Assembly: GCA_024639415.1 (NCBI GenBank)
Contig: JAHEIK010000138.1
Location: forward strand, 1 to 8,793
DNA length: 8,793 nucleotides
Source of the DNA: Planctomycetota bacterium
GTDB taxonomy: Bacteria > Planctomycetota > PLA2 > JAEUHO01
Direction of reading: 5' to 3'
Made by a program: the position numbers and the translations under genes. Every line of letters begins with the position of its first letter. Position 1 is the stretch's first letter. The notes beneath the pieces were generated by a model that was not told where the DNA came from, ran no database searches, and saw nothing but the letters and a program-made list of their open reading frames with translations. Below, piece by piece: positions 1-6,676 of this stretch.

Positions 1-87
1 GTCGGCGAGGCGGGTGGCGGCGTCAGCGACATCGACGTCGCCGCGGCGCACCTGCTCCAGAAGATCTTCGACGGTCTCGCGGTTCAC
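1..87 (-). CDS. larB: N-terminal fragment of probable LarB-like protein (runs off left edge)
   Basis: Only the first 29 codons are in the window, read leftward from a GTG at 85-87. The peptide begins (M)NRETVEDLLEQVRRGDVD and continues VADAATRLAD. LarB (NCAIR mutase-like carboxylase/hydrolase of nickel-pincer nucleotide cofactor synthesis, cytoplasmic) typically opens with such a helix: two or three polar residues, a hydrophobic LL-E-V core, a G-[DE]-[VL] turn, then an alanine-rich second helix ending in R-L. The catalytic part lies outside the window, so the assignment rests on this N-terminal pattern alone. An in-frame TAG at 121-123 limits any N-terminal extension to 11 codons. The Shine-Dalgarno is weak (a GATAG-like stretch just upstream). 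It follows the membrane-protein gene by 33 nt on the same strand, so the two may be co-transcribed. Other short helical N-termini could look similar. Confidence 0.5.
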   Translation of the reverse strand, partial: MNRETVEDLLEQVRRGDVDVADAATRLAD

Positions 88-120
88 GGCTCTATCGAAC
101 CACGAACACCCGCGCAGGCC

Positions 121-387
121 CTAGCGTTGCCAACGGTCGCGCCAGCGCTCCCAGTACACGTCCCCCCGCCAGAGCGAGAAGAGGCCAGTGCCGAGCGCCC
201 CCGCGAGACCGATCGCGCCCGCCCAGTTCCACGGCCACGTCTCCAGGGCCTCCACCTGATCGAGGAGGCGCACCTGCACATAGACGCCGATGAAGCCCCA
301 GGTGAGGAGGCCGACGAGCGCCCCGCAGATGAAGTAGAGGAGCGCGCGGAGCGGTTCGTCCGGGAGGATGCCGCGGCGCCTGGTCAT
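121..387 (-). CDS. Small two-helix membrane protein, unknown function
   Basis: An 88-residue protein that I do not recognise as a named family. It starts MTRRRGILPDEPLR, a positively charged N-terminus suggesting a cytoplasmic N-terminal end. Two hydrophobic segments follow, at about residues 14-38 (LLYFICGALVGLLTWGFIGV) and 54-73. An acidic loop (QVEALE) lies between them. The C-terminal tail is rich in tryptophan and arginine (W73, W79, W82, W86) and may form a membrane-surface helix. The reading frame is open upstream to 519, but the extension is proline/histidine-rich and not membrane-like, so the ATG at 385-387 was chosen; no clear Shine-Dalgarno precedes it. The gene lies 33 nt upstream of the larB-like start on the same strand. 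Function is unknown; accessory membrane protein is all the sequence supports. Confidence 0.6.
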   Translation of the reverse strand: MTRRRGILPDEPLRALLYFICGALVGLLTWGFIGVYVQVRLLDQVEALETWPWNWAGAIGLAGALGTGLFSLWRGDVYWERWRDRWQR

Positions 388-525
388 GGCGCCAGAGTAC
401 GTACGGATGAGGTGGTGCCGTAGGGGCAATGGGAGGTCGGCGCCGTAGGCGGCGGCCGAGTCCTTGCCCGACCCGTGCGGCGTCGTAGGCTCCTCCGATT
501 CCGGTGCGGGGCGGGCCAAGACTCG

Positions 526-565
526 CCCTTCGACTCGCCTTCGACAAGCTCAGGCTCGCTCAGGG
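526..565. repeat. Nested palindrome-like intergenic element (REP-like)
   Basis: Two CCTTCGAC arms (at 527-534 and 538-545) are followed by two GCTCAGG arms (548-554 and 558-564), giving an outer and an inner arm pair around a short AA centre. In each pair, CCT pairs with AGG and G with C, while the same two positions (TC against TC) mismatch, so the two nested hairpins share one mismatch pattern. TTCGACAAGCTCAGG-type elements recur between genes in many GC-rich bacterial genomes, from general recall. Only one copy is present here, so repetitiveness cannot be shown from the window. It could fold as an imperfect cruciform or serve as a bidirectional hairpin. Confidence 0.5.
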
Positions 566-633
566 CTCCAAAGGCCCCTACAGCAACCCGGACAGTCGCC
601 GAGCAGGGGATGCCACGGGCCCTGCCGAGCGCT

Positions 634-639
634 TAGGAT
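634..639 (+). promoter_or_regulatory. Start-deciding AGGA ribosome-binding site / TAGGAT box
   Basis: AGGA at 635-638 lies 8 nt before the ATG at 647 and supports that start over an in-frame ATG at 464. The same bases read TAGGAT, which matches four of six positions of a -10 box. If that were a promoter, the transcript would be nearly leaderless. No matching -35 is evident, so ribosome binding is the simpler reading. Confidence 0.45.
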
Positions 640-646
640 CCCCCTC

Positions 647-904
647 ATGTTCGAAGGACAGAGCCCCGAGATCGACTACCCGTGCCGCTGGAGCTACCGG
701 ATCATCGGCACCTGCGCCGACTCCATCCGCAGCCTCGTCGTCACCGTCGCAGGCGATGACGCCCACGATCTCGAGCCCTCGCGCGCCAGCAGCTCCGGCA
801 AGTACGTCAGCTTCAAGCTGACCCTGCTGGTCCGCGACGAAGCCCACCGCCACGAGATCTTCCACGCCCTGGCCGTCCACGAGACCGTGCGGCACGTCCT
901 CTAG
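647..904 (+). CDS. DUF493 / YbeD-family protein
   Basis: An 85-residue cytoplasmic protein beginning MFEGQSPEIDYPCRWSYRII. It shows the DUF493 layout: an N-terminal Y/F-P-C followed by a beta strand (YRIIG), a helix (ADSIRSLVVTVAG), a PSR.S..GKYVSFKL strand pair at about residues 44-60, a second strand (LTLLV), a helix with H-x-x-x-H residues, and a terminal V-R-H-V-L strand. This ferredoxin-like alpha/beta fold and the length (E. coli YbeD is 87 aa) fit the family well. The family is widespread in Gram-negative bacteria and is often described as a small regulatory or allosteric-type domain; its exact role is not settled. The start at 647 was chosen because of the AGGA at 635-638 and because upstream in-frame sequence crosses the repeat element and has no homologous look. 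Its stop overlaps that of the convergent helicase gene by three bases. Confidence 0.85.
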   Translation: MFEGQSPEIDYPCRWSYRIIGTCADSIRSLVVTVAGDDAHDLEPSRASSSGKYVSFKLTLLVRDEAHRHEIFHALAVHETVRHVL

Positions 905-3900
905 TCCTCCGCCTCCGCATCCGGCTCGGACGCACCGGGCACCGCCGCCTCGATGTCCGTGTCGTCGGCAGCCGCAGGCTCCGCGGGCGCGCGCCGCAGG
1001 CGCTCGTCCTCGCGCACCAGCACAGCGGACTCCACGAGGCCCGCGACGACCGGCTCGAGCGTGGCCTGGATCTTCTCGCCCAGACGCTGGTAGCCGAACG
1101 CACGGCCGACCTCGCGCACGAGCGCGTCCGGCGCGATGCCGAGATAGGCGTCCACGACGAGGAGGACGCACGCACTCAGTTCCTCCGGCGGGATCTCATC
1201 GATCTCACGCTGCACGCCGTCGGCCGGACGGCGCACGAGCGCGTCGTCAAAGCCCGGGTAGTAGAGGAAGTCACCCTGGCGGGTGCCCTTGCCCTCGCTC
1301 TCGAGCTTCGCAGCCGCTTCCTCGAAGCGCGCCGTCACCTTGCTCGTCGTCCGGGTGATGCCCCACGCCGTCGCAAGGCGCTTGGCAGCCAGGTCCACGT
1401 GGATCGGTCCCTCGACCTCGAGGATCTTGGCGAGCGCCGAGGTCAGCCGCCCCAGCGGCACAACGTGGAACTCCGCCGCAGGACCGCGCAGCTTGAGGTT
1501 GACCGCGCGGTAGTCGACGACACCGGGCAGCGGCGCGTCCGCGTCGGTGTCGAGCACCGCGTGCGGCTCGGCCTCCGGCTGCTGATCCTCCACGACGGCG
1601 GGCGCGGGCGCCTCGGACTCGCCTGAGCGCGCAGCGTCCACGGCGGAAGCCAGACGCTCGAGTTCGCGGCCGTGGGCGCGCACCCAGTCGGGCGCCCAGA
1701 TCCGGTGCACCCTCCAGCCCAAGCGCGCAAGCACCTCGGGACGCGTTCGCTCCCGGTCGCGGGTCGTTGCGGCCTCGGCGTAGGTCGGGCCGTCCACGAG
1801 CACCGCGAGCAAGTAGCGCCCGGAACGGTCCGGGTCCCGCACGGCGAGGTCGACCTTGAACGCGCTGTTGCCCACCCGCGGATCCACGTCGAAGCCGAGG
1901 CGCTCCACCTCGGCCTGGATCGACTGGATCAGGGACGAGCGCTCGACGCTCTCATCGACCTGTCCCGGCTCGCTGCCCTGCATGCCGCGGCGGGCGATCT
2001 CGAGGTAGGCGCGCAGCAGGCGTGCGCCCCGTCCCTTCGCCCGGCTCGTGTCGATCGCATCGGGCAGGATCGAGCTGAAGACGACCACCTGCTTGCGAGC
2101 GCGGGTGACCGCCACGTTCAGGCGCCTGTCGCCGCCGTCCTTGTTCAGCGGCCCGAAGTTCAGGCGCAGGGCACCTTCCGGATCCTTCCCGTAGCCGACC
2201 GAGAAGAGGATCACGTCGCGCTCGTCCCCCTGGACGGCCTCGAGGTTCTTGACGAACACAGGCTCGTCGCCGTCGCCGTCGAAGCGCTCCGCGTGGGGGT
2301 CGCCATCGCTGCGGCGCGCATCGAGTGCATCGAGCACCTCGTCGCGCTGCGTCGTGCTGAAGGTGACGACGCCGATCGAATCCTCCGGGCGCTCCGCGAG
2401 GATGGCAAACACGCGGTCGGCGATGGCCGCCGCCTCCACCGGGTTGCTGCGCGAACCACGCGGTCCGGGATGGTAGACGCCGTCTTCCACGTGCACGAAG
2501 GAGATGCCCAGGTCGGCTGCGTCCCGCGCGGCGTTGGGGAAGGTGACGAGGGAGTCCTCGTAGAAGTGGGTGTTGCTGAAGTCGATCAGGCTCTCGTCGC
2601 GGCTGCGGTAGTGCCACATCAGCGGGATCTCGGGCAGCGGCCCCGCCTTGCACTCGTCGAGGATGCTCGGCAGGTCCACCAGCACGTCCTCAGGAGACTC
2701 GTCGTCGTCCTCGATCCTGCGCTCGAAGAAGCGCGTGGGCGGTAGCTGCTTCGAGTCGCCGCAGACGACGACCTGCTGGCCGCGCGCGATGGCGCCGACG
2801 CCGTCCTCGGTGCAGATCTGCGATGCCTCGTCGAAGACCACGATGTCGAACAGGCGCTTGCCGGGCGGCAGGTAGGTCGCGACCGAGAGCGGGCTCATCA
2901 TCAAGCACGGCTTCAGCAGCCGCACGAGCTGCGGGATGCGGTCGAGCAGCACGCGCACGGGCAGATGCCTGCGCTGCTTCTGGATCTCACGCTTGAGGAT
3001 GCCGACCTCGCTGTCCCCCACCGTGCGCACGTTCGGATGCGGCACGGCCGCCTTCAGGCGCGCCGACAACCGCCGACGGGCCGCCGCCAGCTCCTGCCGG
3101 TCCAGTTCCTGGTAGCGCGTAACGAGGCCGTCGTGTGCGCGGCCGTCGAACGCCTTCAGCTCATCGACGTTGGCCAGCAGGTCGTCGGCCGCGGCCTGCC
3201 ACCACGTGCGGAACCAGCCGTCGAGCAGGTGCTTCGAGCGCAGGGCGTGACGCTCGAACGCAGCGAGGTAGCCGCCCAGGTCCTCGCCGGCGGCCTGCGC
3301 GCGCCCGGCCTGCCACGCCAGCCAGGCGGGCAGTTCGTTGATGCGCTCGGTCCAAGTCTCGCCGGTCTCCTCCAGCTCTGCGAAGGGGGTCGCCTCGAAG
3401 CCCGCGGGCCAGGCAGCGGCCTCGTCCAGGTCCAGGGCCTCGGCGAGTTCCTCGCGGCGCGTGTCGGCCGGAGGCCGCACGCGGTCCCAGCGCTCGAGCG
3501 CTGCGCGCAGGGCGGCGTGCTCCCCGCCGCCCACCGCCGCGCGGATGGCATCGGACGCCGTCACATGCGTAGGCCAGGCGTCGCGCAGATCCTCGAGGAA
3601 GGCCTGATGGGCTGCGAGCCCCGCGAAGCTTCCGGTGGCCCCCTCGTACTCGTTGCCGAAGGCCTGCAGCAGTGCGGCATCGGCGCTCTCGACGTCTTGC
3701 TGCAGCGCCTTCGCTGCGGCGAGCGCCGGCACGTCGACGGCAAGATCGACGACCGAGCCCTGCACGTACCCCTCGAGCAGCTTGCGTGCTCCACGCCGAC
3801 GGAACCAACCGACGATGAACCCGCCAGGGCGCGCGCGTCGCTGGAGGTCCGCGAGGTCCACGTCGAACACGTCGGCCCTGTAGCGCTTGAGAACGGCGGC

Positions 3901-5607
3901 CCGCGCCGCCTCGTAGGCCGAGCCCTGCTCGACCGCACGCTTCACGCGCGGGGAGAGCCCGCTCCAGGCGGAGTCTTCGAACCACGCCGGTGCCGGACGC
4001 GTGGTGCGCAAGAGCACGTGGGCGAACGCCGCGGTCTCGGACGCGACCTGCGTGGAGTTCGGAGCTTCTTGACCGAGAGCGCTGTGCAGCTCGGTGGCTG
4101 CGCGCCGACTCTCTTCGAGGTCGGCGAGGAACAGATTGAGGGCGCGACGGACCTCGTCGAGCGTACTGACGCCGAGCGTGGAGCGACGCGCGGCACGCCA
4201 CGGATGCTCGGCGACCGGCTCGACCGCGGCGAGCAACGGCGTGAGGGCACGCAGTCGCCGCTCGACATCCTTGAGGTCGCGACGATCCGACGCGAGCGGA
4301 TCCTCGAGCGCGAAGGGACACTCGGGCACGATGCGGTAGCGCGCCGCGTTGCCGAGGATCTCGAAGCCCGAGTAGGAGGCGGCGCCCCGCGGGGCATGCA
4401 GGGCATCGACGTACGCACGCAAGACGGCCTTGATGTCGGCAAGCTCGGCCTGGCGGCCCTCTTCCTTGCCCGCGGCCTGCGCCCACTGCGCCCAGGCACG
4501 CGCGAGGCTCTGCACGACCTCGCGCTTGTTGGCCTTGCGGCTGTGCAACTCGAGGCAGAACGCGCCCAGGCCTGCCTGCGCCAAGCGGCGCTGCACGACC
4601 TCGAGGGCAGCCATCTTCTCGGACACGAAGAGTACCGAGCGATCCGCCGCCAGGGCCTCGGCGATGATGTTGGCGATGGTCTGGCTCTTGCCCGTGCCGG
4701 GCGGCCCCTGCAGCACGAAGCTCTTGCCCTCACGCGCGGCGAGGATCGCCGCCTGCTGGCTGCTGTCTGCGTCCAGGATCTGGAACGTCGGCGCGCTGCC
4801 CAGTCGTTCCTCGACGTCCGCGGGCTGCGGCAGCCCGCCGTCCTCGCCCTGATCGAGCGGCTGGCCGCGGGCCAGCGCGTTCGCGATCCGGTGCTCGCCG
4901 ATGGCCGCCTCGTGCTGCAGCAGATCGTTGTAGAGCGGGATCTTCGCGAACGAGAACAGGCCGAGGCTCACGTCGTCGGACAGCTCCGCTGCTTGCAGCG
5001 TCTGGATGGCTGGTGCGAACGCCGCCTTCAGCACGTCGTAGGTGAGCGGCTCCTCGCCATCGGGGAGGACGAGCTCGATGCCGTGGTCCCGCTGGAGCTT
5101 GAGCACCAGCGCCGGGTTGACCTGCGGATCGTCGTCGTAGGTCTTGAGCCGGAAGTCGGCACGTGCCCCGCGGCGCTGGATCTCGACCGGCAGGAGCAGG
5201 AGCGGCGCACGGAAGCCCTTGGGCTCCTCGGGCGTCGTCCAGCGCAGCTCCCCCAGCGCGAGGTGCAGCGTATTGAAGCCCTGCTCTTCGATCGAGGCCC
5301 GCGACTCGCGGTAGAGGCGCGTGAGCACCTTGCGCAGGCGCTTGGCTTCGAGGCTCGTCTGCAGACGCTGATCGCCTGTGCGCAGCCCGCCCTCGGGGAG
5401 CGGCTCGGCGTCCTCGCGGCGCGCGTCGAAGGTCAGGCTGCGGCCGGCGAGGATGAGCTCCGCGATCTCGCGCGGGTCCTCCTCGACGACGGGCACGGCG
5501 GAAGCGCGGGACGGGCGGTAGTTCAGCAGCCGGTTCGCCCGGGAGAGATCGATCAGCTTGTCGCGCCAGTCGGCGAGGCGGTTGTGGACGGCGGCATCCA
5601 GCGTCAT
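901..5607 (-). CDS. DUF4011 superfamily 1 helicase with Vsr/MTES_1575-like nuclease domain
   Basis: A 1568-residue protein, intact and of normal size for the family. Residues about 10-240 match DUF4011 (WRDKLIDLSRANRLLNY; NTLHLALGELRW; APLLLLPVE). The UPF1-like helicase core follows: Walker A GPPGTGKS at 301-308, motif Ia near 324-334, a long helical insertion at about 345-900, Walker B DIVVFDEAS at 921-929, motif III GDSKQLPPT at 950-958, motif IV HYRSRDESL at 999-1007, motif V EAVQGDERDVILFS at 1123-1136, and motif VI RLNVAVTRAR at 1162-1171. A Vsr-like domain spans about 1234-1312 (D1253, VDG at 1271-1273, GWRVHRIWAPDW). A Pro/Glu/Asp-rich linker (1326-1362), two winged-helix-like units (about 1383-1455, DUF3320-like, and 1465-1540) and an acidic tail complete it. 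It should act in the cytoplasm on nucleic acid using ATP. Relatives are often found in mobile or defence-related regions; a defence role here is inference. GGAG (5618-5621) precedes the ATG by 10 nt. The nuclease active site may be altered. Confidence 0.92.
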   Translation of the reverse strand: MTLDAAVHNRLADWRDKLIDLSRANRLLNYRPSRASAVPVVEEDPREIAELILAGRSLTFDARREDAEPLPEGGLRTGDQRLQTSLEAKRLRKVLTRLYRESRASIEEQGFNTLHLALGELRWTTPEEPKGFRAPLLLLPVEIQRRGARADFRLKTYDDDPQVNPALVLKLQRDHGIELVLPDGEEPLTYDVLKAAFAPAIQTLQAAELSDDVSLGLFSFAKIPLYNDLLQHEAAIGEHRIANALARGQPLDQGEDGGLPQPADVEERLGSAPTFQILDADSSQQAAILAAREGKSFVLQGPPGTGKSQTIANIIAEALAADRSVLFVSEKMAALEVVQRRLAQAGLGAFCLELHSRKANKREVVQSLARAWAQWAQAAGKEEGRQAELADIKAVLRAYVDALHAPRGAASYSGFEILGNAARYRIVPECPFALEDPLASDRRDLKDVERRLRALTPLLAAVEPVAEHPWRAARRSTLGVSTLDEVRRALNLFLADLEESRRAATELHSALGQEAPNSTQVASETAAFAHVLLRTTRPAPAWFEDSAWSGLSPRVKRAVEQGSAYEAARAAVLKRYRADVFDVDLADLQRRARPGGFIVGWFRRRGARKLLEGYVQGSVVDLAVDVPALAAAKALQQDVESADAALLQAFGNEYEGATGSFAGLAAHQAFLEDLRDAWPTHVTASDAIRAAVGGGEHAALRAALERWDRVRPPADTRREELAEALDLDEAAAWPAGFEATPFAELEETGETWTERINELPAWLAWQAGRAQAAGEDLGGYLAAFERHALRSKHLLDGWFRTWWQAAADDLLANVDELKAFDGRAHDGLVTRYQELDRQELAAARRRLSARLKAAVPHPNVRTVGDSEVGILKREIQKQRRHLPVRVLLDRIPQLVRLLKPCLMMSPLSVATYLPPGKRLFDIVVFDEASQICTEDGVGAIARGQQVVVCGDSKQLPPTRFFERRIEDDDESPEDVLVDLPSILDECKAGPLPEIPLMWHYRSRDESLIDFSNTHFYEDSLVTFPNAARDAADLGISFVHVEDGVYHPGPRGSRSNPVEAAAIADRVFAILAERPEDSIGVVTFSTTQRDEVLDALDARRSDGDPHAERFDGDGDEPVFVKNLEAVQGDERDVILFSVGYGKDPEGALRLNFGPLNKDGGDRRLNVAVTRARKQVVVFSSILPDAIDTSRAKGRGARLLRAYLEIARRGMQGSEPGQVDESVERSSLIQSIQAEVERLGFDVDPRVGNSAFKVDLAVRDPDRSGRYLLAVLVDGPTYAEAATTRDRERTRPEVLARLGWRVHRIWAPDWVRAHGRELERLASAVDAARSGESEAPAPAVVEDQQPEAEPHAVLDTDADAPLPGVVDYRAVNLKLRGPAAEFHVVPLGRLTSALAKILEVEGPIHVDLAAKRLATAWGITRTTSKVTARFEEAAAKLESEGKGTRQGDFLYYPGFDDALVRRPADGVQREIDEIPPEELSACVLLVVDAYLGIAPDALVREVGRAFGYQRLGEKIQATLEPVVAGLVESAVLVREDERLRRAPAEPAAADDTDIEAAVPGASEPDAEAED

Positions 5608-5729
5608 CGGGTGGGCACTCCGGCGCGCAGTTCACGCGCGGAGCGTGATGGTAGGCGCATCCGCAGCCCATGCGCAGCAACGGCACCACATCGACCGCTT
5701 GGCTCAGCTTGCTCGCGCCCGCGTGCAGG
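5608..5729. other. Intergenic spacer with weak hairpins upstream of helicase
   Basis: This 122-bp gap lies between the lipoprotein stop and the helicase start, both on the minus strand. It contains the helicase Shine-Dalgarno (GGAG on the minus strand, 5618-5621), a 5-bp GCGCG/CGCGC stem at 5623-5639 with a 7-nt loop immediately beside it, and a 6-bp GCGCAT/ATGCGC stem at 5655-5675 with a 9-nt loop. Neither hairpin has a T-run, so no intrinsic terminator is supported. Read-through from the lipoprotein gene and an independent helicase promoter are both possible. The hairpin beside the Shine-Dalgarno could affect initiation, but the stem is short. Confidence 0.35.
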
Positions 5730-6494
5730 CTAGTTGCGCTGGAGGCCCGCGCAGTCGCACTCGCCGAACACGTCCTTGGCGCCGGTGAGGCACGAGAAGA
5801 TGGCCAGGAACTGGCGATCCGGGGTGGCGAGGACGATGAGGTTGCCCGTCTCCACGGGCGGCCCCGGATCGAGGAAGTCACCGCGAATCTCTCCCGTCGC
5901 GGCATCGAGCACCGTCAGCGGCGCGACGCCGGTCCCGGAGGTCCCGGACGTGAAGTTGCCGAGAGCATCCACGGTCACGGTGATGGCCTCGGGATTGATG
6001 GGCCCGAACCCGGCATCGAACTCCGCGGCCGTGCCGGTCCAGAAGGAGGAGCGGAACTCCGCGTCCGTATACGGCGGCAGCAGTGTCGCCGCCCCGCGCT
6101 GGAACGCCACGAGCAGGCCGGCGTTCACCATCATGAGCATGTGATTGAGGTCCGGGCTGAGGATGATGGTCGCCGTGAGGCCCACGGAGCCACCGGTGCC
6201 CGTCCACTTGAAGGTCTGCGCGAACTCATCCACGAGTGCGATCGTGCCGGTCTCGCCTGCGAGGAGGCCGGCGGTACCGGTCATGTTGCCCATGCCGTCC
6301 ACGGTCATGCCGGCTACCTCCGCCGGAGCGTCCAGCAGGCCGGCGAGCGTCGGGCTCCCGGCCGGCCCGAGCCACGTGCCGCCAAGATCCGCCACGGTGG
6401 CACCGCCTCCGCCGCTTCCGCCGCCACCACCGCAGCCGCTCGACAGGACGAAACTCGTCGCGAGCACTGCGATCACGAGAAGGTGCCTACGCAT
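5730..6494 (-). CDS. Secreted lipoprotein with two internal repeats, unknown function
   Basis: A 254-residue protein. The N-terminus MRRHLLVIAVLATSFVLSSG leads to Cys21, giving a lipoprotein-type signal peptide; serine at -3 is an unusual lipobox residue, with leucine one place earlier. A glycine-rich linker (about 22-32) follows the cysteine. The rest looks beta-rich and contains two diverged copies of one unit, about residues 37-128 and 147-237. Each has G-T-W-L-G or S-F-W-T-G, then MTVDGMGNMTG or VTVDALGNFTSG, and ends with ILSPDLNHMLMMV or VLATPDRQFLAIFS. Three cysteines (235, 246, 248) lie at the C-terminus. I recognise no named family; a lipocalin- or immunoglobulin-like surface or periplasmic role is only a guess. 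ATG at 6494 is preferred to the adjoining in-frame GTG at 6497 because of Shine-Dalgarno spacing. It is divergent from the TPR gene and lies 122 bp upstream of the helicase. Confidence 0.75.
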   Translation of the reverse strand: MRRHLLVIAVLATSFVLSSGCGGGGGSGGGGATVADLGGTWLGPAGSPTLAGLLDAPAEVAGMTVDGMGNMTGTAGLLAGETGTIALVDEFAQTFKWTGTGGSVGLTATIILSPDLNHMLMMVNAGLLVAFQRGAATLLPPYTDAEFRSSFWTGTAAEFDAGFGPINPEAITVTVDALGNFTSGTSGTGVAPLTVLDAATGEIRGDFLDPGPPVETGNLIVLATPDRQFLAIFSCLTGAKDVFGECDCAGLQRN

Positions 6495-6500
6495 CACAAA

Positions 6501-6510
6501 CCCTCACCTT
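6501..6510 (-). promoter_or_regulatory. Strong ribosome-binding site of the lipoprotein gene
   Basis: The minus strand reads AAGGTGAGGG here, a strong Shine-Dalgarno. GAGGG (6501-6505) ends 6 nt before the ATG at 6492-6494 but only 3 nt before the in-frame GTG at 6495-6497, so the ATG is the more likely start. Confidence 0.7.
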
Positions 6511-6667
6511 GCACCAATGCAGGCCCTGTTTTGGCATCCCGGCCCCTCCGAAGTCAACCCGCTCGGCCCGCTGGCGCTGTCAAGGCACGAACGCATGGCC
6601 CGACCCCAATCCGGCTGCGAACTGGCCCCGGCAAATCGGCTTCCGCTAGGGTGTCCTGCGTCCCCAC

Positions 6668-6672
6668 AGGAG
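6668..6672 (+). promoter_or_regulatory. AGGAG ribosome-binding site of the TPR gene
   Basis: A perfect AGGAG lies 4 nt before the ATG at 6677. The spacing is a little short, but the sequence match is strong. Together with the signal peptide that begins at once after this ATG, it fixes the start. Confidence 0.7.
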
Positions 6673-6676
6673 TGCG

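Larger units (their letters stand above)
388..646. other. Divergent intergenic region with repeat element
   Basis: This 259-bp region separates the minus-strand membrane gene from the plus-strand DUF493 gene and should hold promoters for both. A perfect 8-bp palindrome (GTACGTAC, 398-405) sits 10 bp upstream of the membrane-protein start and could be an operator or part of a -10 region on the minus strand. A 40-bp repeat-like element occupies 526-565. No convincing -35/-10 pair was found on either strand. Confidence 0.5.
6495..6676. other. Divergent promoter region of lipoprotein and TPR genes
   Basis: This 182-bp region must hold the 5' signals of both divergent genes. On the minus strand, toward the lipoprotein, TTGACA (6578-6583) and TTGACT (6552-6557) look like -35 boxes 26 bp apart, but the expected -10 position reads CCAAAA or CAAAAC, a poor match. 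On the plus strand, TAGGGT (6647-6652) could be a -10 box about 25 bp before the TPR start, with only a weak TGGCCC-like -35. Which of these are real promoters cannot be settled from sequence alone. Confidence 0.3.

Noticed and set aside
388..519. N-terminal extension of the small membrane protein to 519
   Set aside because: The added 44 residues are proline-, histidine- and serine-rich and come before a typical positively charged membrane-protein start. The extension cannot be fully excluded because no clear Shine-Dalgarno precedes 387.
464..646. N-terminal extension of the DUF493 protein from an ATG at 464
   Set aside because: The extension would cross the repeat element, has no DUF493 similarity, and would almost double the family's usual length. 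The AGGA before 647 marks the better start.
1672..2745. A 357-codon plus-strand open frame opposite the helicase C-terminal half
   Set aside because: Same antisense effect; composition is low-complexity and it covers helicase motifs III to VI and the nuclease domain on the other strand.
5655..5675. GCGCAT/ATGCGC hairpin as a terminator after the lipoprotein gene
   Set aside because: The stem is only 6 bp, the loop is 9 nt, and no T-run follows on the minus strand.
2965..5733. A 922-codon open frame on the plus strand opposite the helicase gene
   Set aside because: It lies antisense to conserved helicase and DUF4011 domains, is dominated by R, L, A, G and E, and shows no recognisable motif. 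Long antisense frames are expected opposite GC-rich genes.
4730..5905. A 391-codon minus-strand frame spanning the helicase start and lipoprotein end
   Set aside because: It overlaps two well-supported genes in another frame and is arginine/proline/alanine-rich with no domain signature.
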